This document shows positions 24,836 to 36,647 of a DNA stretch of 64,000 nt, piece after piece (position 1 is the first letter of the stretch; each line of letters opens with the position of its first letter). The notes under the pieces were generated by a model. It was not told the origin of the DNA. It saw nothing but the letters and a program-made list of their open reading frames with translations, and ran no database searches. The position numbers were made by a program, and so were the translations under genes. The DNA comes from Escarpia spicata (taxonomy: Eukaryota > Annelida > Polychaeta > Sabellida > Siboglinidae): positions 11,731,928-11,795,927 of the forward strand of contig OZ023214.1 of the NCBI GenBank assembly GCA_963995525.1. Reading direction: 5' to 3'.

Positions 24836-25080
24836 TCACTCGGTTGGTTCATCAACCTTCACAATTACGCCAAGTGATTCTTCTTTGATTAGCTCGGCTT
24901 TTAAATGGTCCCGTAAAGAGAAGGGTACACGTCTGCGTGTATCACGGGGCACTCTTCCGGTTTGGTCTGCATCGTGTGAGTCTGCGGGAATTGTCCATGG
25001 ACTAGCTCCGGGTACTTCTCAGCAATGTCTCTGGGGACGTTCTCAGGGAGGCTCTCCATCTTTACTGTGACCACCTCGGT

Positions 25081-25365
25081 CTAGGTCATCTTCAGTACGC
25101 GGTCCTCAATTTGTACCAGCACCATGGCTCTGCACGAGTCAAACCCGATAATGGGAGTCGCTTTCGTGTCTGTGATGAAGAATTCTAGGGAGTGCTTATT
25201 CCCCCTGAGCTTGCACTCAATCTTGCAAGTGCCTGTGGTCGGTACCTCGTGTCCATCATATCCTGGCAGTTTGATTCGGGTCGGCTTCAAACGTTTGGTG
25301 CGACTCTCGGCAAACTTGTCAAATGCTGTGATAGGAAGCACGTTGACTTCTGCTCCAGTGTCCAC
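25081..25365 (-). pseudogene. Gypsy aspartic protease
   Basis: About 94 residues starting MDTGAEVNVLP, which contains the catalytic D-T-G-A motif, and ending IIGFDSCRAMVL, equivalent to the retropepsin ILG motif before helix 2. It would process Gag-Pol. A frameshift or stop separates it from gag and RT. Confidence 0.85.
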
Positions 25366-25387
25366 CTTGAAATTTATTGGGATGTTG

Positions 25388-26313
25388 TCACGCCCAACAC
25401 GCAGGGTCGTATACGACAGCGCTTATACTGGCTGTGAGGCATCCGATGGCAGCGTCTTTACTCGCTGCGTCGTAATCGGAGTCGTCGATTGTATGCACTG
25501 GCCGCGGGGGTCTCTTCTGTCGTACAGCGACACCAGGTTTTGCAGCTGTCGAACGGCACATCATGGCGAAGAGGTTCATCTGTCCACAATGGTTGCAGGT
25601 ACTTCCCAGTGCAGGACTAGTCTCCCTGGCCTCATGGCATCTTCCGAACTTGTTGCATGCATGGTCACCGAGATTCCTCCTTCGCGCCTCGTCCGTCTTT
25701 CTAGCAGCAGTCGCTGTGTGGGAGTGATGGTTTATTGCAGCTGGCTTCCGGTTTCTGCCAATAGAGTGGAAGTCACGGCTTGATATGAGCTTCATTTGCT
25801 CGATGTTTGTTTCGTGAGCCTTCGCGATCTTCAGAGCCTGTGAGAGGTCAACGTCATTCGTTTCCAGGAGTCTCTCCTGCACCTTTTTGATTGAAGAGTT
25901 TCCGACGAGCATGTCACGCAGCATCTCGTCTTGGTCGTGGAACTTGCAGTCAGCGGCGATAAGGCGCAGCTGCGTCATCCAGTCGTCTACTGTCTCATCA
26001 GGTTCCTGTCGTCTTTCGTAAAACACTTCCTCAGGATGTTAACGTTCTTTTTGGGCGCACAATGTACCTCGACGATTTTGAATAACTCTGTTGTTTTCTT
26101 CTTATCGGCTTCCGACAGTTCGTTGCTTGAGACCCAGGCTCGGGTCATGTTTCTTCCTCGCTGGTCTATGCAGATGAGGAACGTTTTCTATGTCTCGGTC
26201 CACTTGTTTGCGTCCGAACCAGCTAGTACAAGCTCCACCACCTCTCCCCATCGTGCCTAATTTTCGCTTATGTTACCAGCGACGTCCATTGGTGGTACCT
26301 GTTTGGTAGCCAT
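25388..26313 (-). pseudogene. Gypsy Gag with CCHC remnant
   Basis: The likely start ATG is at 26313 (MATKQVPPMDVAGN). A TAG follows four codons later. Frames then read SDANKWTE, IVEVHCAPKKNVN and, after a shift near 26030, FYERRQEPDETVDDWMTQLR, typical of K02A2.6-like Gag. The zinc knuckle reads CNHCGQMNLFAMMC, with the His ligand position replaced, so nucleic acid binding is probably lost. Confidence 0.78.
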
Positions 26314-26583
26314 CTTGTTTTCGTCAGGTTTGTCAGGATACCTCTTCTTTCGTCTGGGTTGTCGTAACGCCTCTTCCTTCGTGTAGGTCATCAGGAACGC
26401 TTCTTCCTTCGTCTAGGTCGTTAGGAACGCCTCTCGTGTACGTCTTCGTGTACATCTCTTCTGGTTGTGGGTTGTCGTCGTCATGGTAGGCTCTCCTCGC
26501 AATTACTCTTTTTGCAGTTACTCTTCGCAATTACTCTTTTGGAGATTTCACTGCTGCGATTCAGATAAAGTCTACCATTTAGC

Positions 26584-27067
26584 CGTCCCTTGAACTACTG
26601 CGTCCTCTAGTGCAGAGCGAAGAGGGCAGCCAGGGTGAGCCTGGTCAACTGTCACCTTACGCCACGAATACTTTACACTTAGCCAATCGGGCAGGTAACG
26701 TAAGAGCTCAATGAACGCGTCACGAAACGGCACGATACTTTCGCACACGGCGTAAGCCTCATGGTAGACTTTAATCAGAGATCGCTATTGTACAACTGAA
26801 TAGGGCAGGCTGTCTAAATTATGGTATAGTAATACATACATAATTATAACGAAGGATATTATCTATTCAGTGATAATATTATAGTCTGTACCTAACGCAC
26901 TGAATACAAAACGCACATAGGAGGGTGTTATAGTAGAACATAACCTGATGATATATAAACAGAATATTATTAATGTCCATGTCAAACTTAAATGTTCAAT
27001 GTTTAATGTTCATGTGACAGCGACTCCTCCTGGCGATCGATCACTAAACATTACAATTCCTTTGACA
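26584..27067 (-). repeat. Gypsy 5' LTR
   Basis: Second LTR copy, with the same blocks as the left LTR. Immediately inside it (minus strand) lies TGGTAGACTTTATCTGAATC, in the position of a primer binding site. I could not assign a tRNA. Confidence 0.82.
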
Positions 27068-27839
27068 GGATATCTTTCTCATTGCCTCGATAACTGAGAC
27101 CACGCACGCTGTAACCCTATTTACAGTGGGCAATGGTGATGCGTTCCAGGAATTTAAGTGTCGCGAATCCAAATGTGAATGCTGTGGTTCCTTCGTGGTA
27201 TGAAATTTGGGTTCCCCATGTTATTGACAACTGGCAATGACGTGTACAGGTACTTTCCCAGAACATGATGGATGCCGTTGCCATTAAGATGAATAACGTT
27301 GTTGCCTGTCCCAAAGACTATCCAAATGTATGCAGCTAGATATAATCTTGACAACCTCATAACTCCTAACGACCGGAAACACATTGCGAATCATGCATGA
27401 CTTTGACCACTTTTCCACAAAGCATTTTACACATGGATCAACAGTTGCATGGCTGGTTCTTCATGGTCATACTGGATGTAGCGTGTCATAGTTGCACCTA
27501 GTGACGACAGCTGAGGTAGCTGAAGTGTCAAACACTTCCGTTCAACCTAGATAGTGGAGCTTTGCAACCTTAATGGAGATAAATGCAAAGAGCTCCTGTA
27601 TATTGGTAACATCGCGATGGAAGTATTTCCAGTTTATTGACCTGTTACCACGCTTCTCTCGTGTGGATTATTTGATCCTGCTGGCGAGGTACGTGTCCCG
27701 GTCGACGCCACAATTGTTGGAGTGAATTAAGAGCTTCATGATGTGCGGAATAACACAAATGTCTGCATACTCACCAAACGTGGTGATGTTGGTTGATGAC
27801 ATCTTTTGACGGTGATGTTGGTTGATGCATCTTTTGACA
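27068..27839. other. Unassigned sequence between Gypsy element and repeat X
   Basis: No coding motif seen. A short direct repeat TGGTGATGTTGGTTGATG occurs twice near 27780 and 27810. Confidence 0.5.
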
Positions 27840-28125
27840 GTGACCTTGAGCATTCACTTTCAACCTTCATTCCTCAGTTAGACCACCACTTTACAACTCT
27901 ATGCCATGTCTCATTTTGACGCGGATACAGTACACATATGTGTATAACATGGCCTAGTGTAGGTAGACAAAGCAGATATGCAAACATTGTAATTGCACAA
28001 CGTCTGCGGAATACCACAGTTTTGATATTCATTATTTGGTGGTATCCTTCCTTGACCTTCACTCCATACACACTGCACCACTTGATAGCTATCCGTGGTA
28101 TCCCGTATTTACGTGGAGATAGTAG
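27840..28125 (+). repeat. Dispersed repeat X, copy 2, left part
   Basis: Matches the reverse complement of 22430-22670, including the ACATGGCC and GTAGACAAAG blocks and GGTATCCCGTATTTACG. It is interrupted at 28125 by a LINE and resumes after about 30010. Confidence 0.65.
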
Positions 28126-30005
28126 GACCGAAGAAATAGCGAAAGCAATTGGAGAAAAGAGAGGTATGGAAAGAAATATATACAGTATTGACAGAGAAAG
28201 AAGGCAGGTAGGAGAGCTGTGGATAAAGCAAAGAAAGAAATGGAAGAGGAGCTATACAGAAAGCTAGATGAGGACAGTGGAAAGAAGATGGTTTATAAGA
28301 TGGCTCGAGAGAGGGGTGAGGACAGCAAGGATGTAATTATGTAAAAACTGGAACAGTGCTTAAGAACATGAATGGAAAGCTAGTTTCTGACAGGATATAT
28401 GTGCTACAGGTCTGGGAAGAGTATTTCAAGACTCTGCTGAACCAACAAGAAAGCAAAGAACTAGATCTGCCAAGTGCAGTAGAGAGAGAAGTAAAGGTAA
28501 AGGAGATTGTGGATGAAGAAGTAGAGAGAGCAATGAAGAAAATGAAGAAAGGACGGGCGACTGGTATTGATGAAGTACGCGTGGATATGCTGGTGGTGGC
28601 CGAACGCGTGGGAATCTGCATGAGAGAGGGAAATATCCCAGAGGAGTGGAGCACAGGGATAATAGTTCCGATATGGAAGAGAAAGGGAGATGTGCATGAC
28701 CCAAGGAATTACAGAGGCATTACGTTGCTGAGACATATGCTGAAGATGTTGGAGAGAATCATGGATGGAAGGATAACACCAATAGTTAAAGGAGAAATCG
28801 GAGAAGAACAACAGGACTTCAGAAGAGGAAGAGATACAGGTGATGGAATGTTTGCGCTGAGACAGCTGATCGAAAAGAAGTTAGAGGGACAGGAGAGTAC
28901 GACTGTGGGTTTTATAGACCTGGGGAAAGCTTATGACACGGTACGGAGAAAGATGGCAATAGCAACACTGAAATGGATGAGGGTTCCAGAGGCAGAGGTC
29001 AGAATGGTGGAAGGGACATTTGAAGAAACGAAGGGCAGAGTGGTGTGTGGACCTGGAATCTCAGAAGAATATTCAAAGTGAACGTTGGTTTGGACAGGGG
29101 AGTGCCCTGAGCCCACTACTGTTGATCGCAGTGGTGGTACTTGTAAGTAGAAAGATCAGTACGAAAGATATTTTCCATAAACTTCTGTATGCAGACGATC
29201 TAGCGGTGGTAGCGATGGTAGCGGTCGGGGAAGCGGATTTACAGGAACAACTGATAGAGTGGAAGGATATCTTCAGCAAACACGAACTGAAAGTTAATCT
29301 GGAGAAGACAGAGGTGCTGTGGGTTGGGCAACAAAGCAAAGCACTGGAAATACATCTGGAGGGGAAGAAACTAAAACAAAGAGACAGTTTTATACACCTG
29401 GGCGGGGCTGTACGTGGGGATGGCTCCTCAGAGACAGAAATTCGCTGGACGATACATGCAGGGGCGAATGCATGGAGGAATGTAAGACAAGGTGTGATGA
29501 CAGGCACATATCGCGAAAACTCAAGGAAAAGGTACTATGCGCCTGTGTGTGTCACTAGCTTACCTGTATGGCCTAGAAACTATAGCAGTGGCAGAGAAAC
29601 ATCAGGAGAGGGTACAAGTGTTCAAAAACAACAGGGTCAGGAGAATTATGGGGGTAAAGAGAATAGACAAGCGAAGAGTGGAAGAGCTGAGGGTGGATGT
29701 TGGTGTGAAAGAAAGTTTCAAGAAGAAGTTGGTGAGAAGTCGGTTGAACTAGGCAGGACATGTGGAGCGATTGGGAGAAGAACGGATGGCAGAAAAGCAG
29801 ATACCCGGAAAGTGGAAGGAAAAAGAAGACGAGGGCGACCGAACGAGACTGAGATGGGAGGATTGCGTGAAGAGAAACCTGGAGGGATGGAAAGGGAATG
29901 GAGGAAAAGAGCAAAAGACCGAGGAGAATGGAGAAGTGTGGTAGAGAAAGTAGTGCAAGCGCAATGAGGAAGAAGAGAAAGAAAAGAAAATGTCGACGTA
30001 TCCAA
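28125..30005 (+). mobile_element. RTE-X-like LINE inserted in repeat X
   Basis: ORF 28356-29081 and ORF 29020-29967 are joined by a frameshift near 29070. Motifs: GRATGIDEVRVDMLV, WSTGIIVPIWKRKGDVHDPR, DFRRGRDTGDGMFALRQLIE, VGFIDLGKAYDTV (motif A), LDRGSALSPLLL equivalent (motif B, usually QGSALSP), KLLYADDLAVVAM (motif C, YADD intact). The C-terminal YLYGLETIAVAEKHQERVQV and GRPNETEM/RWEDCVKRNLEGW follow in shifted frames. The wording fits the RTE/RTE-X group. No endonuclease is present, so the copy is 5'-truncated. It is one of the better preserved RT genes here but has at least two frameshifts. Confidence 0.82.
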
Positions 30006-30009
30006 GCCA

Positions 30010-30640
30010 GCCTCACCCATGAAGACAGGGAACGACGGCTTTTGCAAAAAGTAGGCTTTCAAAAAGTATATGACATGGCCATGAATAGATAGGTAACGTA
30101 TATAAGCCACCATTGGTTTTGTGTAAAGTTTACGGGATGGCGTAATTTCGAACATTTATGACTTGACGATGACACTGTTTGATCGTCGCTCCACACAAAC
30201 TCCGTCAACTGACACATCCAAGTCATATCACATTTTTACGGGATAAAAGTGTTCTTTCACGATGTATATCATATGTCCATAGAAATGAAACAGATATAGA
30301 GTTATTGTAACTTTATGACGTTTGCGATATTGCAGAAGTTTCAATATTAATAATTTAACGGTGACTTTGTTTTACCTTAGCTCCACACTTACTATTCCGA
30401 GTTACAGCTCAATGTCGTAACTCACTTTGACTGGGAGATAATACGCTTTCCAAACATATATGACATGCCCATTTTCTTTTTTAAATAAAGTATATATGCA
30501 ACCATTTTAATTTTAAGACGGCACCGCACAATTTCGAACATTTTTCATTTGACGGTGACCTTGTTTGAAATTGGGGGTCACGCTTAGTGCAACACTTGGC
30601 AGTTCTAAGACAAGCCTCGTTGTGATGGGGATATCTGTTT
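30010..30640 (+). repeat. Dispersed repeat X, copy 2, right part, internally periodic
   Basis: Three degenerate units of about 170-180 bp (about 30120, 30310 and 30480 onward) share AATTTCGAACATTT, GACGGTGACCTTGTTT and CTCCACAC blocks. The first unit also occurs at 22262-22400 in inverse orientation. Confidence 0.6.
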
Positions 30641-32280
30641 GACAGGTGTGTACAGCATGTACTCACAATTTAATTAGGAACACTGCAGCTTTTGACAATA
30701 GTTGGCAGCAGTGGCCAGATACGTTTGAATCGAAAAAGAGGCTGATTTTTTACTAATACAGGTTTACCACTGTTGAAATCAGCATCCCGATCAATTTGGT
30801 CAATTTCCATTTGAATCCAATTTACTCTTGACGATATTTGACACATTTCAAGTAAATAAAATAGCGGTGACATAAATGACAATTCTTCCCGTATTTGTAG
30901 GACGCGCCATAGTGTACGCGATGACCCCTATCATGACGTAAACAACTAGGTCCGTCATAATTGGATCAATTAGACACGTGTGTGCCTTGCATATATGTTA
31001 AGTATTTTCACAAGCTCTCAATATACTCCGCGGTATTTTGAAACGAAAATACACTTCACACATAATACAGCAGTCAGCCTCGTTTTGAATGCATACGATT
31101 GAACGTATAATGTTACGTAGAGCCGATACTTTTTAAGCATCCATCAAATCTCTCCAATAACACTTTTGCGACGCTTTATACATTTGCGCCTTCAATCAAT
31201 AATTAGCATCGTTTGGTATCCGTGCTAGTTATAATTGTTGTGTCTCTGGGTCTACGTATTTCGAGCGCAAAAGAGGCTTCGTGACAGCCTTCAAACGTGG
31301 TAAGTGCACCGGAAGTATTAGCGTCCGGTCGTGCGCACCGTCGCAGACTTATTATTCGCACTGCTGCTTCTGCTAAACCTGAGGAAAAGACAACAACAAA
31401 CGATAAGGATATTGACTTCAGCATGATGTATATGTCTTCGAAAATATCGTCCATGGCACAGCGAACGATATTCAGCCATGTAATGTTAACGAGGTTATTT
31501 AATATGCGCTAAATGTATGTGATATTGAGTTGATGCTTAACAAGTTTGTTCATTATCGCGATTTGAGATTAGTCGATTCCCTAAGATATCAAAACATAAA
31601 TGGTTTGAATGAATGAATAAAATGTATTACAACACCACATTTACATCATTTAAACAGTGCATATATCAATGTATACAACTTGCAGATAAAAAGAGTAAAA
31701 TAAGTGCAATACTTATAGTGTTTAACCTTTTAATAGGTTATTAACTTCATAATATATTTAAAATGAAAGTGCAAAAAAAATTCAACACATTTACATGTAT
31801 AATCATGTTAGGTTAGATCAAAAGAAAATATTGGAACATTTGTTTCAATTGTAGTATTTCATTCAACGGAATGTTCACAAAACCGCTCATCGCTTAGCAA
31901 TACGAGACTGAAAATGTAGAAAGTACGACTGCATAATTGAAAACCCTTGGACCTCTGTAATGTAAAACGAGATGTAAGCCGTACATAAATTGTATAACTG
32001 TCTGTGTCTCCTGTCACTTCGCATGCACCCAAACATAAGTTTTATTCTGATGAAATGATACGTCAACTATTGTTTTCGCGTGATAACCGAGTCTCGCAAG
32101 AACGTAAAAGGTAGTTGGTGCTAATTTTATGGAGATGTATTGCACATAGCACCGCCATTTCATATCGTCATATCTTTGGACAATTTTATATAATATGAGA
32201 AGCATACATCGTGGATCAGTAAGTGGACAATGTGCATGTCAAGGAGTAATGTAGTAGCACTCCAACCACAGTGTCCAGAT
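30641..32280. other. Unassigned region with (GAAT)n tail at 31610
   Basis: No convincing gene. GAATGAATGAATAAAATGTATTAC at 31608-31631 is the reverse of an AATAAA-less (ATTC)n 3' tail and marks a minus-strand retroposon fragment of unclear extent. Everything else looks like non-coding sequence. Confidence 0.45.
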
Positions 32281-32818
32281 TAGTACAGTCGGAAGGTATG
32301 CCCCCAATGCACCTAGTGGATTTCTAAATGAAACTTACTTTTTCGCAACCCTGAAGGTGTCTAGTAAACAGATTTGGATGTTCACATTTCGAAATAATGT
32401 CCGAAGGGGTCTGTTTGGCGGCCATCTTGGATTTTGTCACGCACGACTGGTAAATCAAAGATACCCATAACTTTTGAACCATTCATCGTACCAAGACAAA
32501 TGAACCCACTTTTTCGAATAATTGTGGCATGAGGAATCGATTGAGATGGTTATTTTGACGATTCAAACATATTTATTGCTTAAAAATGCACATAATACCA
32601 TATTTTCATGCCCGAAATCGAGTCAAATGCTAAGTTAAGGATAGGTGATTGCGCATAAGCACTTACTCAACATTATATGCCACTACTAGGCAGAAAATGG
32701 GCTAATTATGAGTCCAAGAAAAAAGGAAACTACATGAAATCTACCCACAACGATCAGTACCTACGTCTACTCAAGTACTAGCTACCCGAAACGTACCCTC
32801 GACACTACACACTAATCA
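32281..32818 (+). repeat. Left terminal inverted repeat (about 538 bp)
   Basis: Begins TAGTACAGTCGGAAGG, contains GGCGGCCATCTTGGATTTTG, and ends CACTACACACTAATCATC next to the stop codon of the enclosed gene. Confidence 0.88.
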
Positions 32819-35800
32819 TCATTATCGCCAAGAAGCAGCTCGTCATAGTCAATCTCCTGATCATCTTCCTCTTCCCCATCCTCCTCCCCCTCAGCAGCTT
32901 TCTCAAGCAAGTCAATGAGTGAGGGAGGCAAGATGGGTCCACACGACCACACTGGCTCCAGTACACCCTCCTCAGTCTGCACCCATCCCTGTCCATCATC
33001 GTAGGGCTTGTAGTTGGCTAGTCGGTAGTTGACCCGGCCAACATGGGGAATTATATTATTCTTGCAAGGTGGGAGGAGAGCCAGGTCAACCTTGGACTTG
33101 GTGGTGAGCTTCTCATTTTCTCCCACCATCTTTATGAACATCTTGCCTCGCACAGTATCCACTGAAGTCTCGCGAGCCTGACCGAACATGAGGCAGGTGA
33201 AGGCCTCCAAATATGCCATCAGCTCCAGTCATCACCAAGTTGCTTTAAAACGTTGTGATACTTTGGGTTCTTCTGGTGCTTCTTCGGGGCGCCACCTTGC
33301 CTTTGCCCTTGAAGGCCCTGGTGCAGTCATCGCCTGAGAACACGTAGAACCCGAACAGCGTCGTGCAGTACTCGTGCTCCAGTGAATTGGCCAGCTCCGT
33401 CACGTTGACGATCTGGCGGTGCGTACCCATGCTGGTGTCGAGATAGATGGTGCGGCTGATGGAGTGAGAATGGTGGAGCAGGGTAAAGAATATGTCACTA
33501 TCAGGAGTTCTCGCTACAGCCGACTTGTACCCTTGCTTGGCGGCATAGTGGAGGTAGAGAACGACCTGGATGTCTGTCTCCTCATGGACTGAGGACCACT
33601 CATCGATCTCGCGCATACTAGACTTCCTGCCGACTTGGCGAACTTCACGAATGTCTTCTTCATGGTTTTGTCGACTGCGCTGAGTGCACCGGGAATAAGT
33701 GACCGTGCCAAATGCGAAGAACAGGTTAGCCATCTCCGCATTGCACTTGTGGAAGAGCTTGAGGTTGTTGGTCATCACAGAATAGATGAGCACGAGGATG
33801 ATGCGGGTGTGTTCAATGAAGCCGAACCAGAAGGTAGGGGTCTTGCCCAGGTGACTGACACGCACCTTGTCCTCAAACTCCACCTACTTGTTGACGATGG
33901 TGAGAATTGAGGGGTCCTGGAGAGCGAGGTCGACGTTCTCTCGGCTGCATGACTTGACTAGGTTGAGGAGGGCCACTTGGTTGTCTACATGGATGTTTTC
34001 CTCCTGTTCAAACTTCTCCATCAGTAGCCGCTCCATCGCCTCATAGACAGTCTTCATACAGAATAACGCCTTAGCATAAGCCTTCCCACTGAGGACACTG
34101 TTCAGACAGCCGCTGGTGACGAGGCCAACCTCGAGAATAATCTCAGCGTAGTCCGAGCCCCCGAACTTGTGCTCAGTCACCGTACCCATGTAATTCATCA
34201 CAATGTGGAACTGTCATGGGGTGACTACATGCGACTTGTACTTCTCTGGAAATTTCCATATGAGAGGAAGGGCCTTCATGCACCCACCGAGGTCGAACGT
34301 GTTGAGGATGTACTTCTGTCCGACCTCGGGGTAACTTCTTCAGACCGTCTCAGTAGCTCCTGGATGACAGAGTACTCGGTGAAAGGCTGGTTGATCGGGG
34401 TAAAGTAAACAATGGTCGACTTCCTGGCGGGCTTCGTTCCAGTGGCGGCGATGAATCCACCAAATGCAGAGACCTGCTGCTTCCCACTACTCCCCATCAT
34501 CCGCACCAAGAACCACACACGGTACTCCGTCAAACTCGCTTTGTACACCTTGTCGTTCTCTGCAGGAGGTGTGAACACGGCTCCACCTGGGAATTTGGGT
34601 CCTACTCGTTTGTAAATATGTAGAGGAGGGAGGGTTTCGGGTGTATCCACCTTGAGTGATCGACTCTTAGCCCGGTCATAGAGCGGCAAGCCCCGCTCCT
34701 GCATGATATCGAAGCCAGGTTTCACCTCCTGAATCTTGATGGCGCCTGTACTATTCACGACATTGGGACCATGGACATTGGTAGTGATTTTATTTAGGTT
34801 ATCCCATTCCAGATGGAACACGTCGTTACCTTCCCCAGTGATAATCTGAGGTGTCAGGTAGGTCGACACCTCATTGATGACCTTAGCCATGGCCGTCACG
34901 AGTTCCAGGCCGATGTCGTAGGTCTCAGAGTGGCCGAGTCTGTTAAGGATGGTGGTCAGCTGCTTGCTGCGGTATAGGTGCCGTACTGTGCAGCAGAGGA
35001 GGATGTGTTTCGACAGCGTCCACTCACCCTTCGTCACCGCACAGCAGAGGTCCTGGCAAATAGACAGCACGAGGCGTCTCGTCTTCTCACACTTCTCCCC
35101 AACCTCTGCCTCTCCAGATATAACAATGTTGAGGAAATCATGAAGCTGTACGCGTAGGCCACAGTGTCCGCAACCGTGATGCTGGCATTGTAGCCCAGAT
35201 TGTATGTGACAAAGCCCTTGACACCTGGATTCACGTTGGTGAAAGCAATTTGCTCACTGATTTTGTGAACCTCTAGTCGGTTCTTGAGTTTCTCGCTCCT
35301 GTAGTCAGGCTTTGGGTAGCCATTTTGCTCCAGTTCCTTGATGTAGAGGAGCCGCAAGGAGGAGAGCTGCACCACCTCATTCTGTCCAATCACATGATCA
35401 CCAATGGATTCAACCACAGATCTGAATGCCTGTTGATGTGCTGCAGTCTTGCGACCCTGTTTTGTGTCAAGATTGCGGGTCTCGGTTCGCCTCTGTGCAC
35501 GAACATGCATGCGGTACTTGGTATTGAACGAATTGCGACAGTATGGGTGGTACTGAGCTTCAGTGGCAAACAGGTCTTTGCCTTTCACCCCCACGATGGA
35601 GACCGGTATATCCCAGTACTAGGGCTCGAAGCTCAACCTCTTTCCAAGCAGCCGGCCTCTTGTTCCATGATGGAAACCTGATTCTCTTTTGAGTTTTCCC
35701 GGATACCTTTATCTCAAGCCTTTCACAGAAGATGCAATGTGGTGGGAGTGGTGGCCCTGCAGAGGACGATGGCGATTTTCGAGGAGAGCGTGACGCTGAT

Positions 35801-36141
35801 GCTTCTGTTGAAGTACCTACTGTACCTGTCAAACGATCCAATTTTGTTATGAAACGCTGGTAGCACCCTCGGTGATACCCAATTGTTTATAAATCTACAC
35901 CGACAAGACTCTCAGGGATGAGACGACAAACATCTGCCATGCGATGAAGTGAATTGTGAGGCTCAGGAAGTCTTTTATCACGAATACCATGAAGTTGCGC
36001 CAACCTATTAGATGCTGGTCCCTTCACGTTGGTAAATGATGTAAAGGGGCCATGGTCAATGCCAATGATGTGTAAAATGCAGGTCGGAAGGCGCTTCTGG
36101 TATACTTCCGATCCATAACGCTTTCTTTTATTGGTAGCCAT
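32812..36141 (-). pseudogene. Transposon-encoded protein with CH-type motifs and PIN/FEN1-like acidic motifs
   Basis: Start MATNKRKRYG at 36141. The frames run 36141-35560 (with one in-frame TAA at 35887-35889), 35594-35034, 35070-34276, 34201-33245 (with one in-frame TAG at 33884-33886) and 33219-32812, so about four frameshifts and two nonsense codons. In order: GYHRGCYQRF and CIFC (Cys/His motif), a second YHPYCRNSFNTKY, a long middle region with PGVKGFVTYNLGYNAS and NVVNSTGAIKIQEVKPGFD, then the nuclease-like part: HEETDIQVVLY (33572-33585), ARTPDSDIFFTLLHH (D at 33494-33502) and FSGDDCTRAFKGKGK (33326-33331). The C-terminus is LPPCKNNIIPHVGRVNYRLA, KPYDDGQGW and an acidic tail. These motifs recur in many uncharacterised animal ORFs. 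Function is inferred, not known. Confidence 0.7.
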
Positions 36142-36415
36142 GTGCTAGGCATCACCACCACAGTTGTATCAATACACTATTCTATCAGACACAAGTCAGC
36201 AAGGTACATTGAAGTACCTCACCTGATATAATAGCAAAATAATACATTAAATGTACATTAAACTAACAAATGCTCCTATTGTATATAGTGTTATAACCGC
36301 CCCTTTTAAAACTAAACTTTAAAACTAATGTAAATAAGTGTAACAATTAATACACATATAATTCATTAAAATGTTTGTCAAGTTGGAATAATAATTACAT
36401 AAACAATTTGTCTTA

Positions 36416-36581
36416 ATATACAACTATTAATTCATTAACTTCAACGTTTCACCACTGTCGGTTGACTGAGTCACGTGTGGGAAAGCCTGCCGCCACACCA
36501 TCTGGCGAGCAGAGGACAAACTGTTCCTGATGAAGACTACCGATGAAACGTTGAAGTTGAGTGAATTAATAGTTGTATAAT
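36416..36581. repeat. Foldback insertion with 33-bp inverted arms inside the transposon
   Basis: ACAACTATTAATTCATTAAC...CAACGTTTCA at about 36420-36452 is mirrored by TGAAACGTTGAAGTTGAGTG...TTAATAGTTGTA at 36543-36576, with a 90-base GC-richer loop. It looks like a small MITE or stem-loop placed between the gene start and the right TIR. Confidence 0.7.
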
Positions 36582-36647
36582 ATTATTTAAAAAATCAGTT
36601 ATGTATATACATATAAATGTATACAAATTATTAAAAATTACACTAAC

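Larger units (their letters stand above)
22962..27067 (-). mobile_element. Gypsy LTR retrotransposon (K02A2.6/Mag-like) with both LTRs, decayed
   Basis: Two direct repeats of about 500 bp (22962-23478 and about 26584-27067) flank minus-strand gag, protease, RT and integrase sequence in the standard Gypsy order. The LTRs start TG (TGATAAAAGG, TGTCAAAGG) on the minus strand. The outer 3' end is ...CTAGGAACA in one copy and ...AAGGGACG in the other. They share AGTGCAGAGCGAAGAG and AGAGCTCAATGAACGCGTCACGA but differ by indels, so the insertion is old. No clean target duplication was found. The RNase H region is deleted and several frames are broken. Confidence 0.9.

Noticed and set aside
25124..25783. 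219-codon + strand ORF
   Set aside because: Antisense to Gypsy gag and protease, with no motif of its own.
22962..27067. Endogenous retrovirus with envelope gene
   Set aside because: No envelope ORF lies between integrase and the 3' LTR. Layout and motifs are those of a Gypsy retrotransposon.
28337..29507. Minus-strand Ser/Leu/Phe-rich ORFs
   Set aside because: Antisense to the RTE-X-like LINE RT.
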